Numbered from the stretch's first letter, positions 8,443-17,408 are shown. The stretch: DNA of 64,000 nucleotides from an uncultured Candidatus Saccharibacteria bacterium (GCA_946222005.1 CAMIHP010000001.1:1-64000); one strand, 5' to 3'. The notes: generated by a model not told the origin, from the letters alone. Translations and numbers: made by a program.

Positions 8443-8462
8443 ATATCGATTATACTACAAGT
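8443..8462. promoter_or_regulatory. Overlapping divergent leaderless promoters
   Basis: Plus strand TATACT at 8451-8456, six bases before the pta ATG (8463). Minus strand TATAAT at 8454-8449, six bases before the GNAT ATG (8442). The two -10 boxes share four bases, so RNA polymerase could probably open only one at a time. Any -35 contacts must lie inside the opposite coding region. Confidence 0.65.
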
Positions 8463-9407
8463 ATGAATCAGCGTATACTTACCCTGCGCGATGCGCTCGC
8501 CACTCGCCCGCCGCGCATCGCCTACCCAGAAGGCACCAACCCCATTATCCTCAGCGCCGTACGCCAGCTAGCTGATTGGCAGGCCGCTCGGCCTGTGCTT
8601 GTAGCAGACAGCCCAACTGCTGTCAAGCAGGCTGCTGCCGATGCAGGTGTCTCGCTCGATGGCATAGAAATTATGACGATGCCACACCAGCACGATACTC
8701 TACCTACAAATACTACTGACACATCTTCGCTCACCTACGCCGCTCAGCTACTCCACAATGGCACGTGTGATGCTATGGTGGCGGGCATCGACCACCCCAC
8801 CACTGCGGTGCTGCGCGCTGCGCTGAAGGTCGTTGGCCTGGCGCCAGGGGTGCGCTATGCATCGAGCTTCTTCGTGATGGATACGCCTCACTTTGCTGGT
8901 GGGGAGGATGGCTTACTCATCTTTGCCGACTGCGGGATGAACATTGCCCCAGACGCCGCTGGCCTAGCTGCCATTGCTGAGGCTAGTGCCTTGAGCGCCA
9001 CCCGGCTTGGCTGGCAGCCCCGCGTTGCGCTGCTTTCCTACTCGACACTCGGCAGTGCCGGTGGCCAGAGTGTCGAGACGGTTCGCCGCGCACTCGCAGA
9101 GGTACAAGCCCATCAGCCAAAACTCCTTGTCGATGGTGAGCTCCAGCTTGATGCCGCTCTCGTCCCCACCATTGGCCACAAAAAAGCCCCCGCCAGCCCC
9201 GTCGCTGGCCAGGCAAACGTCCTCGTTTTCCCCGATCTCAACTCCGGCAACATTGCCTACAAGCTCGCCGAACACCTGGCTGGTGGCCACGCCTACGGCC
9301 CTATATTGCAAGGCTTTGCGCGGCCAATCAGCGACCTATCGCGTGGCTCGAGCGTCGATGATGTGATTGGCGCAAGCTTGATTGTTAGTAGCATGGCGGC
9401 TGAATAG
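8463..9407 (+). CDS. pta: Phosphate acetyltransferase
   Basis: 314 residues of the PTA/PTB family, interconverting acetyl-CoA and acetyl phosphate. Typical motifs: ARPVLVAD near the N-terminus, the central VAGIDHPTTAVLRAALKVVG, SSFFVMDTP, FADCGMNIAPDA, LLSYSTLGSAGG, and the C-terminal NVLVFPDLNSGNIAYKLAEH. With an acetate kinase elsewhere it would yield ATP from acetyl-CoA, in keeping with fermentative metabolism. It may be a phosphotransbutyrylase, but the motifs favour Pta. Confidence 0.88.
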   Translation: MNQRILTLRDALATRPPRIAYPEGTNPIILSAVRQLADWQAARPVLVADSPTAVKQAAADAGVSLDGIEIMTMPHQHDTLPTNTTDTSSLTYAAQLLHNGTCDAMVAGIDHPTTAVLRAALKVVGLAPGVRYASSFFVMDTPHFAGGEDGLLIFADCGMNIAPDAAGLAAIAEASALSATRLGWQPRVALLSYSTLGSAGGQSVETVRRALAEVQAHQPKLLVDGELQLDAALVPTIGHKKAPASPVAGQANVLVFPDLNSGNIAYKLAEHLAGGHAYGPILQGFARPISDLSRGSSVDDVIGASLIVSSMAAE

Positions 9408-9412
9408 ATTGT

Positions 9413-9583
9413 GTGATTTATTCACGTAGGCTGGTGATTTTTTGCTTGCTTTTTGCAATCGTTTTCTTTGTCGTATTCTCTTCGTACCTTCTTTTCCGCA
9501 GTGATTATTTTGGTTCACGTATCGATTTGCTGCTGCGCCAGAGCAATTTTTGTCGTTTGCTTTTTCTGTCGCAGTACAGGTAG
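9413..9583 (+). CDS. Possible small membrane protein downstream of pta
   Basis: A 56-codon frame from GTG six bases after the pta stop, with one strongly hydrophobic segment (VIFCLLFAIVFFVVFSSYLL) and a basic end. After its TAG the same frame stays open for 33 more codons from an ATG directly at the stop. The DNA is T-rich, which by itself favours hydrophobic frames, and no good ribosome site is seen. A lysine-rich frame on the other strand (9336-9614) overlaps it. Confidence 0.2.
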   Translation: MIYSRRLVIFCLLFAIVFFVVFSSYLLFRSDYFGSRIDLLLRQSNFCRLLFLSQYR

Positions 9584-9864
9584 ATGAGCCGGTTTTTTTG
9601 GTTGCACATTGCAAGTAAAGTGCCTATCTTTGTGTCGTTCTCGTGCTCTCCGGTAGTGAGAAATCAAGATTCGAGACGACACTAGTTGCCATTATCCTAT
9701 ACAATGAGGTTGAATATATTCAAAGAAAATTCAATATTATATTTTGTCATGTGTCCGCACTCTATCACCTATCATACCATCAATATTCTGACGTATATTA
9801 CTAGCTATGAATAAAATTAGTGTTCAATTCATACAAATAACAGTGATAAAAGCTGCACAAAATA
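9584..9864. other. AT-rich intergenic region
   Basis: About 280 bases between pta and the NTPase gene with no convincing gene. It contains a short stretch (9596-9620) resembling a segment at 32461-32487 on the minus strand. Nothing else recognised. Confidence 0.3.
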
Positions 9865-10419
9865 TTATCTGTGGGATTGTAAAAATTCGCGCACTGCTGC
9901 AATTGGTTTGATAGTAGGATACGTCGCTGCATCTTCCTCGGGCAGTAGCTCTGCCCGTGTCCGGCCATTGTAGCCATCTGGGCAAAATATTTTATCCCAT
10001 CCAAAGCCACCATCGCCACGCGGATGCGCTACAATACTGCCAGGTAGCTCACCGCGAAAAATGTGCATCTCGCGGCCATCATAGTAACCAAACACACCTA
10101 CCGCCAGTGCCGATCGATCATCAAATCCATCAAGCATACGGCATAATTTTTCTAGCCCCTCTGGTGCCTCGACGAAGAACTTAATGAACGGCCCAGGTAA
10201 TCCATTCAGTGCTGCAAACCCCAGTGACACATCTTCCACAAGGACTGGCCGCTGGGCAATTTCGTACGCTTCACGCACTTTGTGTCGAACAACCTCCTCA
10301 GGCGAAGACGATTGAATTTCTACCAAATCAATCTTGCGATGCTCTAGCGATATACCAAGCATGCGCGCGAGATAGTCGGCCTTGTGCTGGTTGCCCGTGA
10401 TGAATAGTGGTTGTTGCAT
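9865..10419 (-). CDS. Non-canonical purine NTP pyrophosphatase-like protein
   Basis: 184 residues of the HAM1/RdgB family, which removes ITP, XTP and related deoxynucleotides from the pool. Visible are the N-terminal ITGNQHKADYLARMLG (family T-x-N-x-x-K), the acidic VEDVSLGF (usual EDSGL region), GLPGPFIKFF, and the C-terminal GGFGWDKIFCPDGY. The order and motifs are those of the more divergent, eukaryote-like branch. Next to it lies a MazG-like fusion, so the two may form a nucleotide-cleaning pair. Confidence 0.85.
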   Translation of the reverse strand: MQQPLFITGNQHKADYLARMLGISLEHRKIDLVEIQSSSPEEVVRHKVREAYEIAQRPVLVEDVSLGFAALNGLPGPFIKFFVEAPEGLEKLCRMLDGFDDRSALAVGVFGYYDGREMHIFRGELPGSIVAHPRGDGGFGWDKIFCPDGYNGRTRAELLPEEDAATYPTIKPIAAVREFLQSHR

Positions 10420-10467
10420 GATACTTCCTTTGTATATATTATCACTCGATACTTCTTGTCTAGTCTT

Positions 10468-11226
10468 TTAACTAGCTACATTTTTTAATGCATCAATAAT
10501 CTCAGAGTCATCTCTTACTACCACAACATGCGGTAGGGTCAAAAACCAGGGCTGTTCATTATGAACAACAATAATTGGCTTATCAAGCGCCATCGCCATA
10601 CCAACCTCGTATCGTGCACTTTCTTGGTCAGGTTCCCACAGATATACAAGCACATCTGCTTCAGCAATCGCTCTCTTTTCATCCATTGGAGAAAATCGTG
10701 ACTGATCATCGCGATAGTTTCGAAACCAATCACAGGGGATGGTATAGCCTGCAGATTCAAGCATTGTTGCCACACGATCAGCTCGCGAGAGGTCTTTTCC
10801 AGCGCAATATATCCTTGAGGCGCGCCTCTTCTCCTCCCGATACTTATCTGGCTGCGCCCGAAAAACCTCGACCCATTTGCTATCCTTCGCTAGATCGTTG
10901 TACGCAATATAATAGCGCTCTTGAAAACCACCAGCGTGCGCAGCTTTGCGCGCCACTGCGTCTTGCACCTGCTGAGGCGAAAAGCCAAAATCATCGCGCA
11001 GCGCATCAAGGACGGCCTGCACATCCGCCAGCTCCTGCAGCGCCTCTTCTAGCCTATCATCGCCCAGTGGAATTTCGTTTGCCTCCTCATGAATCTTGCG
11101 CTGCAGCTCACGGCGATACGCCGCGCGATCCAATTGATGATACTCCGTATGGAGCACCTGCGGGTCGGCCTTGCATTTCTCGACGACTTTGTCGCGCACG
11201 AGCTTTTCGAGATAGAATCGCACCAT
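10468..11226 (-). CDS. MazG-like / nucleoside deoxyribosyltransferase-like fusion
   Basis: 252 residues with two domains. Residues 1-120: YLEKLVRDKVVEKC, then E-E-A-N-E and ELADVQAVLDAL, the all-alpha NTP pyrophosphatase (MazG-like) pattern with metal-binding EExxE/ExxD residues. Residues about 135-252: RIYCAGKDLSRADRVATMLE, ADVLVYLWEPDQESARYEVGMAMALDKPIIVV, a nucleoside 2-deoxyribosyltransferase-like fold with candidate catalytic glutamate. Start chosen at ATG after AAGGAGG. The fusion suggests linked hydrolysis of modified nucleotides. A related single-domain protein is at 5453. Confidence 0.75.
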   Translation of the reverse strand: MVRFYLEKLVRDKVVEKCKADPQVLHTEYHQLDRAAYRRELQRKIHEEANEIPLGDDRLEEALQELADVQAVLDALRDDFGFSPQQVQDAVARKAAHAGGFQERYYIAYNDLAKDSKWVEVFRAQPDKYREEKRRASRIYCAGKDLSRADRVATMLESAGYTIPCDWFRNYRDDQSRFSPMDEKRAIAEADVLVYLWEPDQESARYEVGMAMALDKPIIVVHNEQPWFLTLPHVVVVRDDSEIIDALKNVAS

Positions 11227-11327
11227 TGCTTTGTCCTCCTTACCTATTGGCTGTTGGGTTCCTTTTGGGATTATATAGCCTACTATCAAGAGTTTGTTAT
11301 TATCTCACAAGTATTTCATCATGAATT

Positions 11328-11828
11328 TTATTCATCACCATTCATGGTATTATTCTCACTTGCATTTTGCAATTCATCCCGTAGACGCATCCAGATTTTG
11401 CCAAGCTCATTGCGTCCAGCATGGTCGCTACCCCAACCCCAAAAGCTGTCATCGTCATTCATCTCCACAATATATCGGTCACCCGATGCAATGAGTGTCT
11501 CGCGCACAAGATCGTGCTGAGCAAGCTTGCAGCGTACAATTTCTTCCATAATTGCCACCTTTTTATCGTCCCAATTGGGGTCTTCTTCAGCCTTATGCTG
11601 GTTGGCAAAATCAGACGCTACGCGCGGTGAGCGACACAAGCGCACTTGCTCAGCCCGGGCTGGATTGGTATCAAAAAAATGCGCTGCTTGATAGGCGTGC
11701 TCGCTCGTAGGGTATAGCACGCCGCGCCACTCAACTTGGCATGGCGCGAAATTATCAAAGACATACCAGCCATCTAGAAAGAAGCCAGCCATGGTTGATT
11801 TGTTGTGCGTATTGTCTGTCATATTCAT
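11328..11828 (-). CDS. NADAR-domain (YbiA-like) protein
   Basis: 166 residues. The core has the family features FFLDGWYVFDNFAPCQVEWRG, YPTSEHAYQAAHF, LCRSPRVASDFA and the C-terminal LIASGDRYIVEMNDDDSFWGWG with N/D-x-x-W-G. NADAR proteins act on ADP-ribose-linked or riboflavin-pathway N-glycosides; some reverse ADP-ribosylation of guanine in DNA. The start follows ACAGAGGT by six bases. Its neighbours are also N-glycoside or NTP enzymes. A 24-base stretch from its 3' end recurs with one change at 11966-11989. Confidence 0.85.
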   Translation of the reverse strand: MNMTDNTHNKSTMAGFFLDGWYVFDNFAPCQVEWRGVLYPTSEHAYQAAHFFDTNPARAEQVRLCRSPRVASDFANQHKAEEDPNWDDKKVAIMEEIVRCKLAQHDLVRETLIASGDRYIVEMNDDDSFWGWGSDHAGRNELGKIWMRLRDELQNASENNTMNGDE

Positions 11829-12022
11829 GATAGTACCTCTGTTATAGACTGATATCTATTGTAATTTTGCTCTTGTTGTTATTAATTTCTATTATTTACC
11901 ATTTCTCCTTTCTAGAATCATATTTTTTGAATCATGGTGCGATATATTCAGATGATTCTATACGCTTATTTTCACTTGCATTTTGCAATCTAGTCGATTA
12001 GGTGTGCGGCGTCGTATAATTC
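11829..12022. other. AT-rich gap with partial repeat of the upstream gene end
   Basis: Contains at 11966-11989 a copy (23 of 24 bases) of 11350-11373, which codes for the C-terminus of the NADAR gene. This looks like a small segmental duplication. The ribosome-binding motif ACAGAGGT of the NADAR gene is at 11842-11835. Confidence 0.5.
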
Positions 12023-12628
12023 TTACGCGTGGTTTATTTGGTTCATAAGTTGCTTGTGACCCAGCACCATATATAGTCCATACCCTGCGGTTGCGAGTGC
12101 CCCACCAATGCTGCTGATAGCATAGACCGCTTGCCACGAAGTACTCGACGCGAAGGCAAGGTAGAACCCAATCAATGCCGTGCAGATGGGGAGAGGCGCA
12201 AGATAGTAATCAATCGTCCGGCCAAAGATCTTCGCCTGCGGAATGAAGTGCAGCCCAACAATCAACACAAGTGCTGGCATGATATAAATCTGCTGCTGGA
12301 ATATACCAAGCAACGCAAGGATAACCCACAGCGGTGTATACGACACGGTACTCAGCAGCTGCATCTGCTTAGCGATCCGTTTGCTGACTGGCGTTGGTGC
12401 TGGCTTGGGCAATTTTTTCGTCACACGGATATGCTGCACGCCGCAAAAAATCAGCCATGCCGCATACACACCAAATAGTGCAAAAACCGCCCAGCCAATA
12501 ACACCCCATGCTACACCAAACCACACAGCATACACGAGCATAAAGGTTGCCATGAGAATTGGAAACGGCGCCATGCTTTTCGCTGCAGCGATTAATTCGT
12601 CTCTTTGCGGTTGTTCTGGAGTTGCCAT
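12023..12628 (-). CDS. Unknown integral membrane protein
   Basis: 201 residues with about six hydrophobic segments (from FPILMATFMLVYAVWFGVAW to SSIGGALATAGYGLYMVLG) in three pairs, separated by a basic cytoplasmic loop (HIRVTKKLPKPAPTPVSKRI). The LVLIVGLHFIPQAKIFGR stretch recalls small DUF7010-like membrane proteins, but the assignment is weak. It follows ligA by only 15 bases, so it is probably cotranscribed. Confidence 0.7.
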   Translation of the reverse strand: MATPEQPQRDELIAAAKSMAPFPILMATFMLVYAVWFGVAWGVIGWAVFALFGVYAAWLIFCGVQHIRVTKKLPKPAPTPVSKRIAKQMQLLSTVSYTPLWVILALLGIFQQQIYIMPALVLIVGLHFIPQAKIFGRTIDYYLAPLPICTALIGFYLAFASSTSWQAVYAISSIGGALATAGYGLYMVLGHKQLMNQINHA

Positions 12629-12643
12629 ATATCTTTCTCCTGT

Positions 12644-14806
12644 TTATTGGATAAGTGTTAAAAATTGCCCTTCGGTGAGGATCATTGTACCATACTTCTC
12701 TGCCTTGGCTCGCTTGCTCGCACCAACTTTGCCACCAGCAACGAGGTAGGTGGTGTCTTTACTGACACTGCTCTGGAAGGTGCCACCCAGAGCACGGATT
12801 TTTTCGGCCGCTTGGTCGCGACTCATTGCTTGCAATGTGCCAGTGATGACGAATTTTTGACCAGCGAGCTGCTGCGATGATTGCACGAGCCGTGGCACGA
12901 CACCACATTGAGCAAACTTATCCAGTAAAGCAACATTGTCTGCATCGCTGAACCACGCGACGATCGATTCAGCCACTACCACGCCAATGCCATCAATCGC
13001 CTGCAACTCATCGAGCGTGGCAGTGCGCAAGAAGCCAAGCAATTGCTTGTCATTTGCAAGTGTATTGGTGAGCGTTTGCGATTTATCATGCGGCGCATTT
13101 TTGCCTGAATCATTATGATTTTTATTCACACCACTACGCTGCGACTCATCATGTTTTGAATCATCTGCAAAATGTTTCACGATATCGATTGCCGTTTGCG
13201 CACCAACATGGCGGATGCCGAGACCATAGAGGAAGCGCTCGAGCGGTGGCTGCTTTGCAACAGCAATGGCATCAATGAGCTTCTGCGCCGAGACCTCGGC
13301 GAAGCGATCGAGCTGGAGAAGATCCTCCTTCCTTAGCGTATAAATATCAGCTAGGTCACGTACCAAGCCAGCCTCGACCAATGCAGCGACATTCTTCTCA
13401 CCAAGCGTGTCGATATCCAGTGCTCCTTTAGATGCAAAGTGCGTGAGGGTGCGCGTGAGAATGAGCGAGCTACTAGCACCACGTACTCGGTACACTGCCT
13501 CACCAGCAGGCCGCTCGAACTGCAGCTCGGGGTATTGGCGCTGAAGCTCAGCTGGGTAATCAATCGGCTCTGTATTGGCTGGGCGCAGCTCTGGCAGCAC
13601 TCGCTCGACCTGCGGGATGATATCCCCCGCCTTGAAGATAACCACAGTATCGCCACGCCGCACATCGAGCCGAGCAATCTCGTCGGCATTGTGCAGGCTG
13701 GCGTGCTGCACCGTCGTGCCAGCCACGACGACTGGGTCGAACACCGCTACTGGTGTGGCAGCACCTGTCCGGCCAATGCTAATGACGATATCGCGCACAA
13801 TGGTGGTAGCTTGCTCGGCTGCATATTTGTAGGCCACCGCACCACGCGGATTCTTGCCTACCATACCCAGGCGGTCGTAGAGAGCGCGATTGTTGATCTT
13901 GATTACGAGGCCATCCGTATTGAACGGCAAATCGTGGCGCTGCTCGCCCCACTGCTGGACGAAATTCATTACCTCGGCTAGATTCGTAAAGACCGCCGCG
14001 TGCTGGTTGCGTGTGATACCTAGTGCTGTCAAGGCGTCATACGCATAGCTATTGGTTGGTACCTCAGCCGCATCATCACGGATGACATCGTAACCCCGAA
14101 AATGGAGTGGGCGCTGCGCCACGAGTGCTGGGTCAAGCTGGCGGATAGTGCCAGCCGCGAGGTTACGCGGGTTGGCGAAGGCTGGCTGGCCAGCAGCTTG
14201 CTGTCGCCTATTAAGTGCCGCAAAGTCGCGCTTGAGCATGACGATTTCCCCCCGGATCTCCGTCCTGCCCTGCAGTAAGTGCTCAAAGCCAGGTGCTTCG
14301 CGCAGGCGCAGCGGCACATTGCGAATCGTCCGCACATTATTCGTTACATCTTCGCCAACGTAGCTATCGCCCCGTGTGACAGCCTGCACGAGCACACCAT
14401 CGTTATAGATAAGCGCGCAGGCCAAGCCATCCATCTTGATATCGGCAAAAAATTCGTGCTTGTGACCTGGCAAGAGCTTATCCATGCGCTGTACCCACGC
14501 CTCGACCTCTGCCGTGTCAAAGACATCATTGAGGCTAACCATCCGCCGGCGATGCTGCACTTTGGCAAAGCCTCCTTTCAGGACGTTGCCAACCCGCTGG
14601 GTAGGCGAATCGGGCGTGATGAGTGCAGGGTGCGCGGCCTCGAGCTGTTTGAGCTCGGCAAAAAGGCTGTCATACACCGCGTCGCTCACGCTGGGCGCAT
14701 CAAGCACATGATATTCGTAGCTATAGCGATTGAGTAGCTGACGCAGCTCAGCACTGCGCTGAGCTGGCGATAGGTTGGGTGATGCTAGATGTTTGTCTTG
14801 TGTCAT
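12644..14806 (-). CDS. ligA: NAD-dependent DNA ligase
   Basis: 720 residues. It seals nicks using NAD+. Visible: the adenylation site DIKMDGLACALIYN with catalytic lysine about residue 119, GAVAYKYAAEQATT, the OB-fold region with TGAATPVAVFDPV, a degenerate zinc-finger region, helix-hairpin-helix repeats and a C-terminal BRCT domain (QKFVITGTLQAMSRDQAAEKI). The four zinc cysteines normally found after the OB fold are not visible. An Asp/Asn/His/Lys-rich insertion (DDSKHDESQRSGVNKNHN, about 570) interrupts the HhH region. A ribosome site AAGGAA precedes the ATG. Confidence 0.95.
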   Translation of the reverse strand: MTQDKHLASPNLSPAQRSAELRQLLNRYSYEYHVLDAPSVSDAVYDSLFAELKQLEAAHPALITPDSPTQRVGNVLKGGFAKVQHRRRMVSLNDVFDTAEVEAWVQRMDKLLPGHKHEFFADIKMDGLACALIYNDGVLVQAVTRGDSYVGEDVTNNVRTIRNVPLRLREAPGFEHLLQGRTEIRGEIVMLKRDFAALNRRQQAAGQPAFANPRNLAAGTIRQLDPALVAQRPLHFRGYDVIRDDAAEVPTNSYAYDALTALGITRNQHAAVFTNLAEVMNFVQQWGEQRHDLPFNTDGLVIKINNRALYDRLGMVGKNPRGAVAYKYAAEQATTIVRDIVISIGRTGAATPVAVFDPVVVAGTTVQHASLHNADEIARLDVRRGDTVVIFKAGDIIPQVERVLPELRPANTEPIDYPAELQRQYPELQFERPAGEAVYRVRGASSSLILTRTLTHFASKGALDIDTLGEKNVAALVEAGLVRDLADIYTLRKEDLLQLDRFAEVSAQKLIDAIAVAKQPPLERFLYGLGIRHVGAQTAIDIVKHFADDSKHDESQRSGVNKNHNDSGKNAPHDKSQTLTNTLANDKQLLGFLRTATLDELQAIDGIGVVVAESIVAWFSDADNVALLDKFAQCGVVPRLVQSSQQLAGQKFVITGTLQAMSRDQAAEKIRALGGTFQSSVSKDTTYLVAGGKVGASKRAKAEKYGTMILTEGQFLTLIQ

Positions 14807-15154
14807 AGTGGTTCCTTACTGCTTTAGTATAGCGGAATTTAGCGGTGGGCGCAGCTTTTTTAAACAGGTTCGTGTAAAGCTAGGGTTCTTGGGCGCTTAA
14901 TTTATAACAGTATAGGTACTGCCGTTTGAATACCACCGTTATCGCTTTGCCTCCGTTAGCTCCACCTCCCCCATCACTTTATCCGATGGAGTGTGAAAAC
15001 CGGTCGTAATGACCGGTTTTCAGCCCAGCGCAAGAGGTCGATGTCTGGGAGACATCGACCCTTATAGCGTTCCGGAGGAGGGAGTGTGGGGAGGTGGAGC
15101 GTGAGTATCCCGCCACATGTATTACCCAACAACACTCTACCGAGGCACGCCATC
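14807..15154. ncRNA. Highly structured intergenic segment, possible ncRNA
   Basis: A perfect 13-bp outer stem (14959-14971 with 15088-15100) encloses a 10-bp perfect hairpin (14996-15005/15011-15020) and an 11-bp perfect hairpin with a GGG loop (15036-15046/15050-15060). The first inner hairpin ends in TTTT and may be a terminator. The strand of transcription is unclear. No match to tmRNA, RNase P RNA or SRP RNA could be seen. The rest of the gap holds nothing recognisable. Confidence 0.45.
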
Positions 15155-16402
15155 TTACGCTGGTGCGGCCGTATCATCAACGATCTTGCGATAGAGGAGG
15201 TAGATATACGCCGCGCACCATACCACCGTCACCGAGCTGATGAAGCCTGCTAGGACGGGCATCGTCGGCACAGAGGCGTACCACTGCCAGAGATGCTTGA
15301 GCCAGGCATCAAGGAGAATAGCAGGGATCATCACCACACACCACAGCACTGCCACACTGCCAAATAGCCACAGCAGCCGGTACAAAATCCGCAGCCGTCG
15401 CCCTACCACCAAATCGCCCGCTGCTGCCAGCGCCCGCATAGGGTACATACCAGGCAGTGTCACCACCACAAGCGCAATGAAGGTGCTCGTGCCCCAATAA
15501 AGCGTCAGCACTGCCACAGTAGCTAGCAGCACATAGAAGAGCATCGAGCCAAAGCCCTCGCTAATCACCCCATTGCTCGACAGGCCAATATACACCAGCG
15601 CCATCGCCCCCAGTGGGATAAGCTGCACGAGGAAGACGAGGACGACCATCAGCGTAGCCACCAGCGGCGCACAGGCATTATACAGCCCATCGCGCAGGCG
15701 TGGCGCTCGCCCTGCCTTATACTCGCGTAATAGCCACACTGTGGTGAGCCACACCAGCAAAAAGCCCAGCACCACATAGAGCTGCTGGTCAGCGCTGAGG
15801 TTGCCGCTGCCCGTACCAAAGGCCGTCACCATAAGGAGCCCTGCCTCGCCTAGCTTGCCCCAGGCACCAGTGAGAATATCCTTGCCCGACTCTGCTAGCA
15901 TACTTTGCAGACGGTCGTACATCGCTTGGTTGGTAATTGCCCCCAGCGCCAAGAGGAGCACGGCATAAAACACTGCTAAGAGGCACAACGTCCGCCAGTG
16001 CGCCCGCACCATCCGCAGCACTTGTGCAGTAAAGGCAATATAGCCTGGCAATTGCAGCGACCGCGCATAATCACGTCGACGAGTGCGACGGAAGCTCCGA
16101 TGCGGTCGGCGCTGTTGTAAATTATGCAACCATTGACGGCTGCTCGCTACTACCCTGCCACCACGAGCCCGCCAGGTCCGCCAGTAGAGGTTAGCGCGCC
16201 AGCTGGGTCGCGTCGATGGAGCATCATTCGAGTGCTGCGAGCGGGCTTTTGCGGAAGCAGTACTGCGAGAGGATGATGTTGCCTTTTTTGCAACGTCAGG
16301 GTGTTTTGCCTCTTTTTTTGAGCGATGTTGGCTCGTAGCCACCGTGAGGGCGGTGCGTGATGATGAGCGGCGAGTTGACTTTGTTTTTTTTGTCACAGGC
16401 AC
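15155..16402 (-). CDS. Unknown multi-pass membrane protein with basic N-terminus
   Basis: 415 residues. The first ~110 are Lys/Arg/Ser-rich and disordered (VTKKTKSTRRSSSRT...), then seven or so hydrophobic segments follow, beginning with LCLLAVFYAVLLLALGAI. The architecture recalls YIP/DUF-type bacterial membrane proteins common in CPR genomes. No catalytic motif is visible. The stop of this gene lies four bases after the region that follows htpX in the opposite sense: it is immediately downstream of htpX (gap of four bases), so the two are likely one transcript. Confidence 0.7.
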   Translation of the reverse strand: MPVTKKTKSTRRSSSRTALTVATSQHRSKKEAKHPDVAKKATSSSRSTASAKARSQHSNDAPSTRPSWRANLYWRTWRARGGRVVASSRQWLHNLQQRRPHRSFRRTRRRDYARSLQLPGYIAFTAQVLRMVRAHWRTLCLLAVFYAVLLLALGAITNQAMYDRLQSMLAESGKDILTGAWGKLGEAGLLMVTAFGTGSGNLSADQQLYVVLGFLLVWLTTVWLLREYKAGRAPRLRDGLYNACAPLVATLMVVLVFLVQLIPLGAMALVYIGLSSNGVISEGFGSMLFYVLLATVAVLTLYWGTSTFIALVVVTLPGMYPMRALAAAGDLVVGRRLRILYRLLWLFGSVAVLWCVVMIPAILLDAWLKHLWQWYASVPTMPVLAGFISSVTVVWCAAYIYLLYRKIVDDTAAPA

Positions 16403-16406
16403 TACC

Positions 16407-17300
16407 CTACCATTTGTTCATGTCTTCGTTGAGGCGCCTGATACGGTCTTCGAGCGGCGGGTGGGTGCTAAACAACCGGCTAAAGAACCCCGGCTTGAGC
16501 GGATTGACCATAAACATATTAGCACTCGAGCTGACCTGCTTCTCCATCGGGCGAGTGTACATTTGCAGCTTGCCCAGTGCGCTCGCCAGGCCAGCTGGGT
16601 CGCGTGTCGTTAGTGCACCAGTCGCATCGGCCAGGTACTCACGCTGGCGACTCACTGCCATTTGCATAATGGCCGCCGCGATGGGTGCAAGGATGATGGC
16701 GACGATACCAAGCACCAGTAGCACTGGATTGGTCTCGCGGTTATCATTATCGCGGAACCACAGCATGCGCAGCGCAATGTCCGACACAAGGCCAATTGCA
16801 CTCACCAAACCAAAGGTAATCATACTCACCCGAATATCGTAGTTTTGGACATGCCCCATCTCGTGGGCCAGCACAGCAGTGAGCTCGCGGTCATCCATAA
16901 TCTCCAGCAGGCCCGTCGTCACGCCCACAATGGCATGCTTGGGGTCGCGGCCAGTGGCAAAGGCGTTGGGCGCTGGGTCGTCGATAATATACACCTGCGG
17001 CATAGGTAACCCCACTGTGATGGCAAGATTCTCGACGGTGCGCCACAAACGGGGGTTATCCGCCTTGCGAATCTCTACCGCACCAGTCATACTCATGGCA
17101 AGTTTAGAAGCAATGAAGTACTGCACCAATGCATAGATCAGCGCCCCAATGAACGTCCCCCAAAAGATCGTTAGGTTGCCCTGCATGCCGCGGCTATTCA
17201 TAATCAACTGCGCCGCCAGGCCAATCACCGCCACCATCGCGACGAAGACGATCATCAAAATAACTGTATTACGTTTGTTGTGTGCAATTGCTCTGTACAT
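16407..17300 (-). CDS. htpX: HtpX-like membrane zinc metalloprotease
   Basis: 297 residues, peptidase family M48. Two N-terminal membrane segments (TVILMIVFVAMVAVIGLAA and TIFWGTFIGALIYALVQYF) precede the zinc site LAHEMGHVQNYD (HExxH) and the third ligand in the REYLADATGAL segment. It degrades misfolded membrane proteins. Two further hydrophobic stretches lie between. TACAAT is six bases before the ATG, so the transcript is leaderless. HtpX next to LemA is a common pair in bacteria. Confidence 0.92.
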   Translation of the reverse strand: MYRAIAHNKRNTVILMIVFVAMVAVIGLAAQLIMNSRGMQGNLTIFWGTFIGALIYALVQYFIASKLAMSMTGAVEIRKADNPRLWRTVENLAITVGLPMPQVYIIDDPAPNAFATGRDPKHAIVGVTTGLLEIMDDRELTAVLAHEMGHVQNYDIRVSMITFGLVSAIGLVSDIALRMLWFRDNDNRETNPVLLVLGIVAIILAPIAAAIMQMAVSRQREYLADATGALTTRDPAGLASALGKLQMYTRPMEKQVSSSANMFMVNPLKPGFFSRLFSTHPPLEDRIRRLNEDMNKW

Positions 17301-17377
17301 AGATATATTGTAGCAGATAATGGTGGTTTTGCGAGGTGGAGCTAATGCTAAACAGTGGCGCTGTGAAATTCAAGTTA

Positions 17378-17408
17378 TAAAAAACCGCCCTCCATCGAGA
17401 GCGGTTTC
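17378..17408 (-). terminator. Terminator of lemA
   Basis: AAACCGC / GCGGTTT stem followed on the minus strand by a run of T, 20 bases after the lemA stop. Confidence 0.75.
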
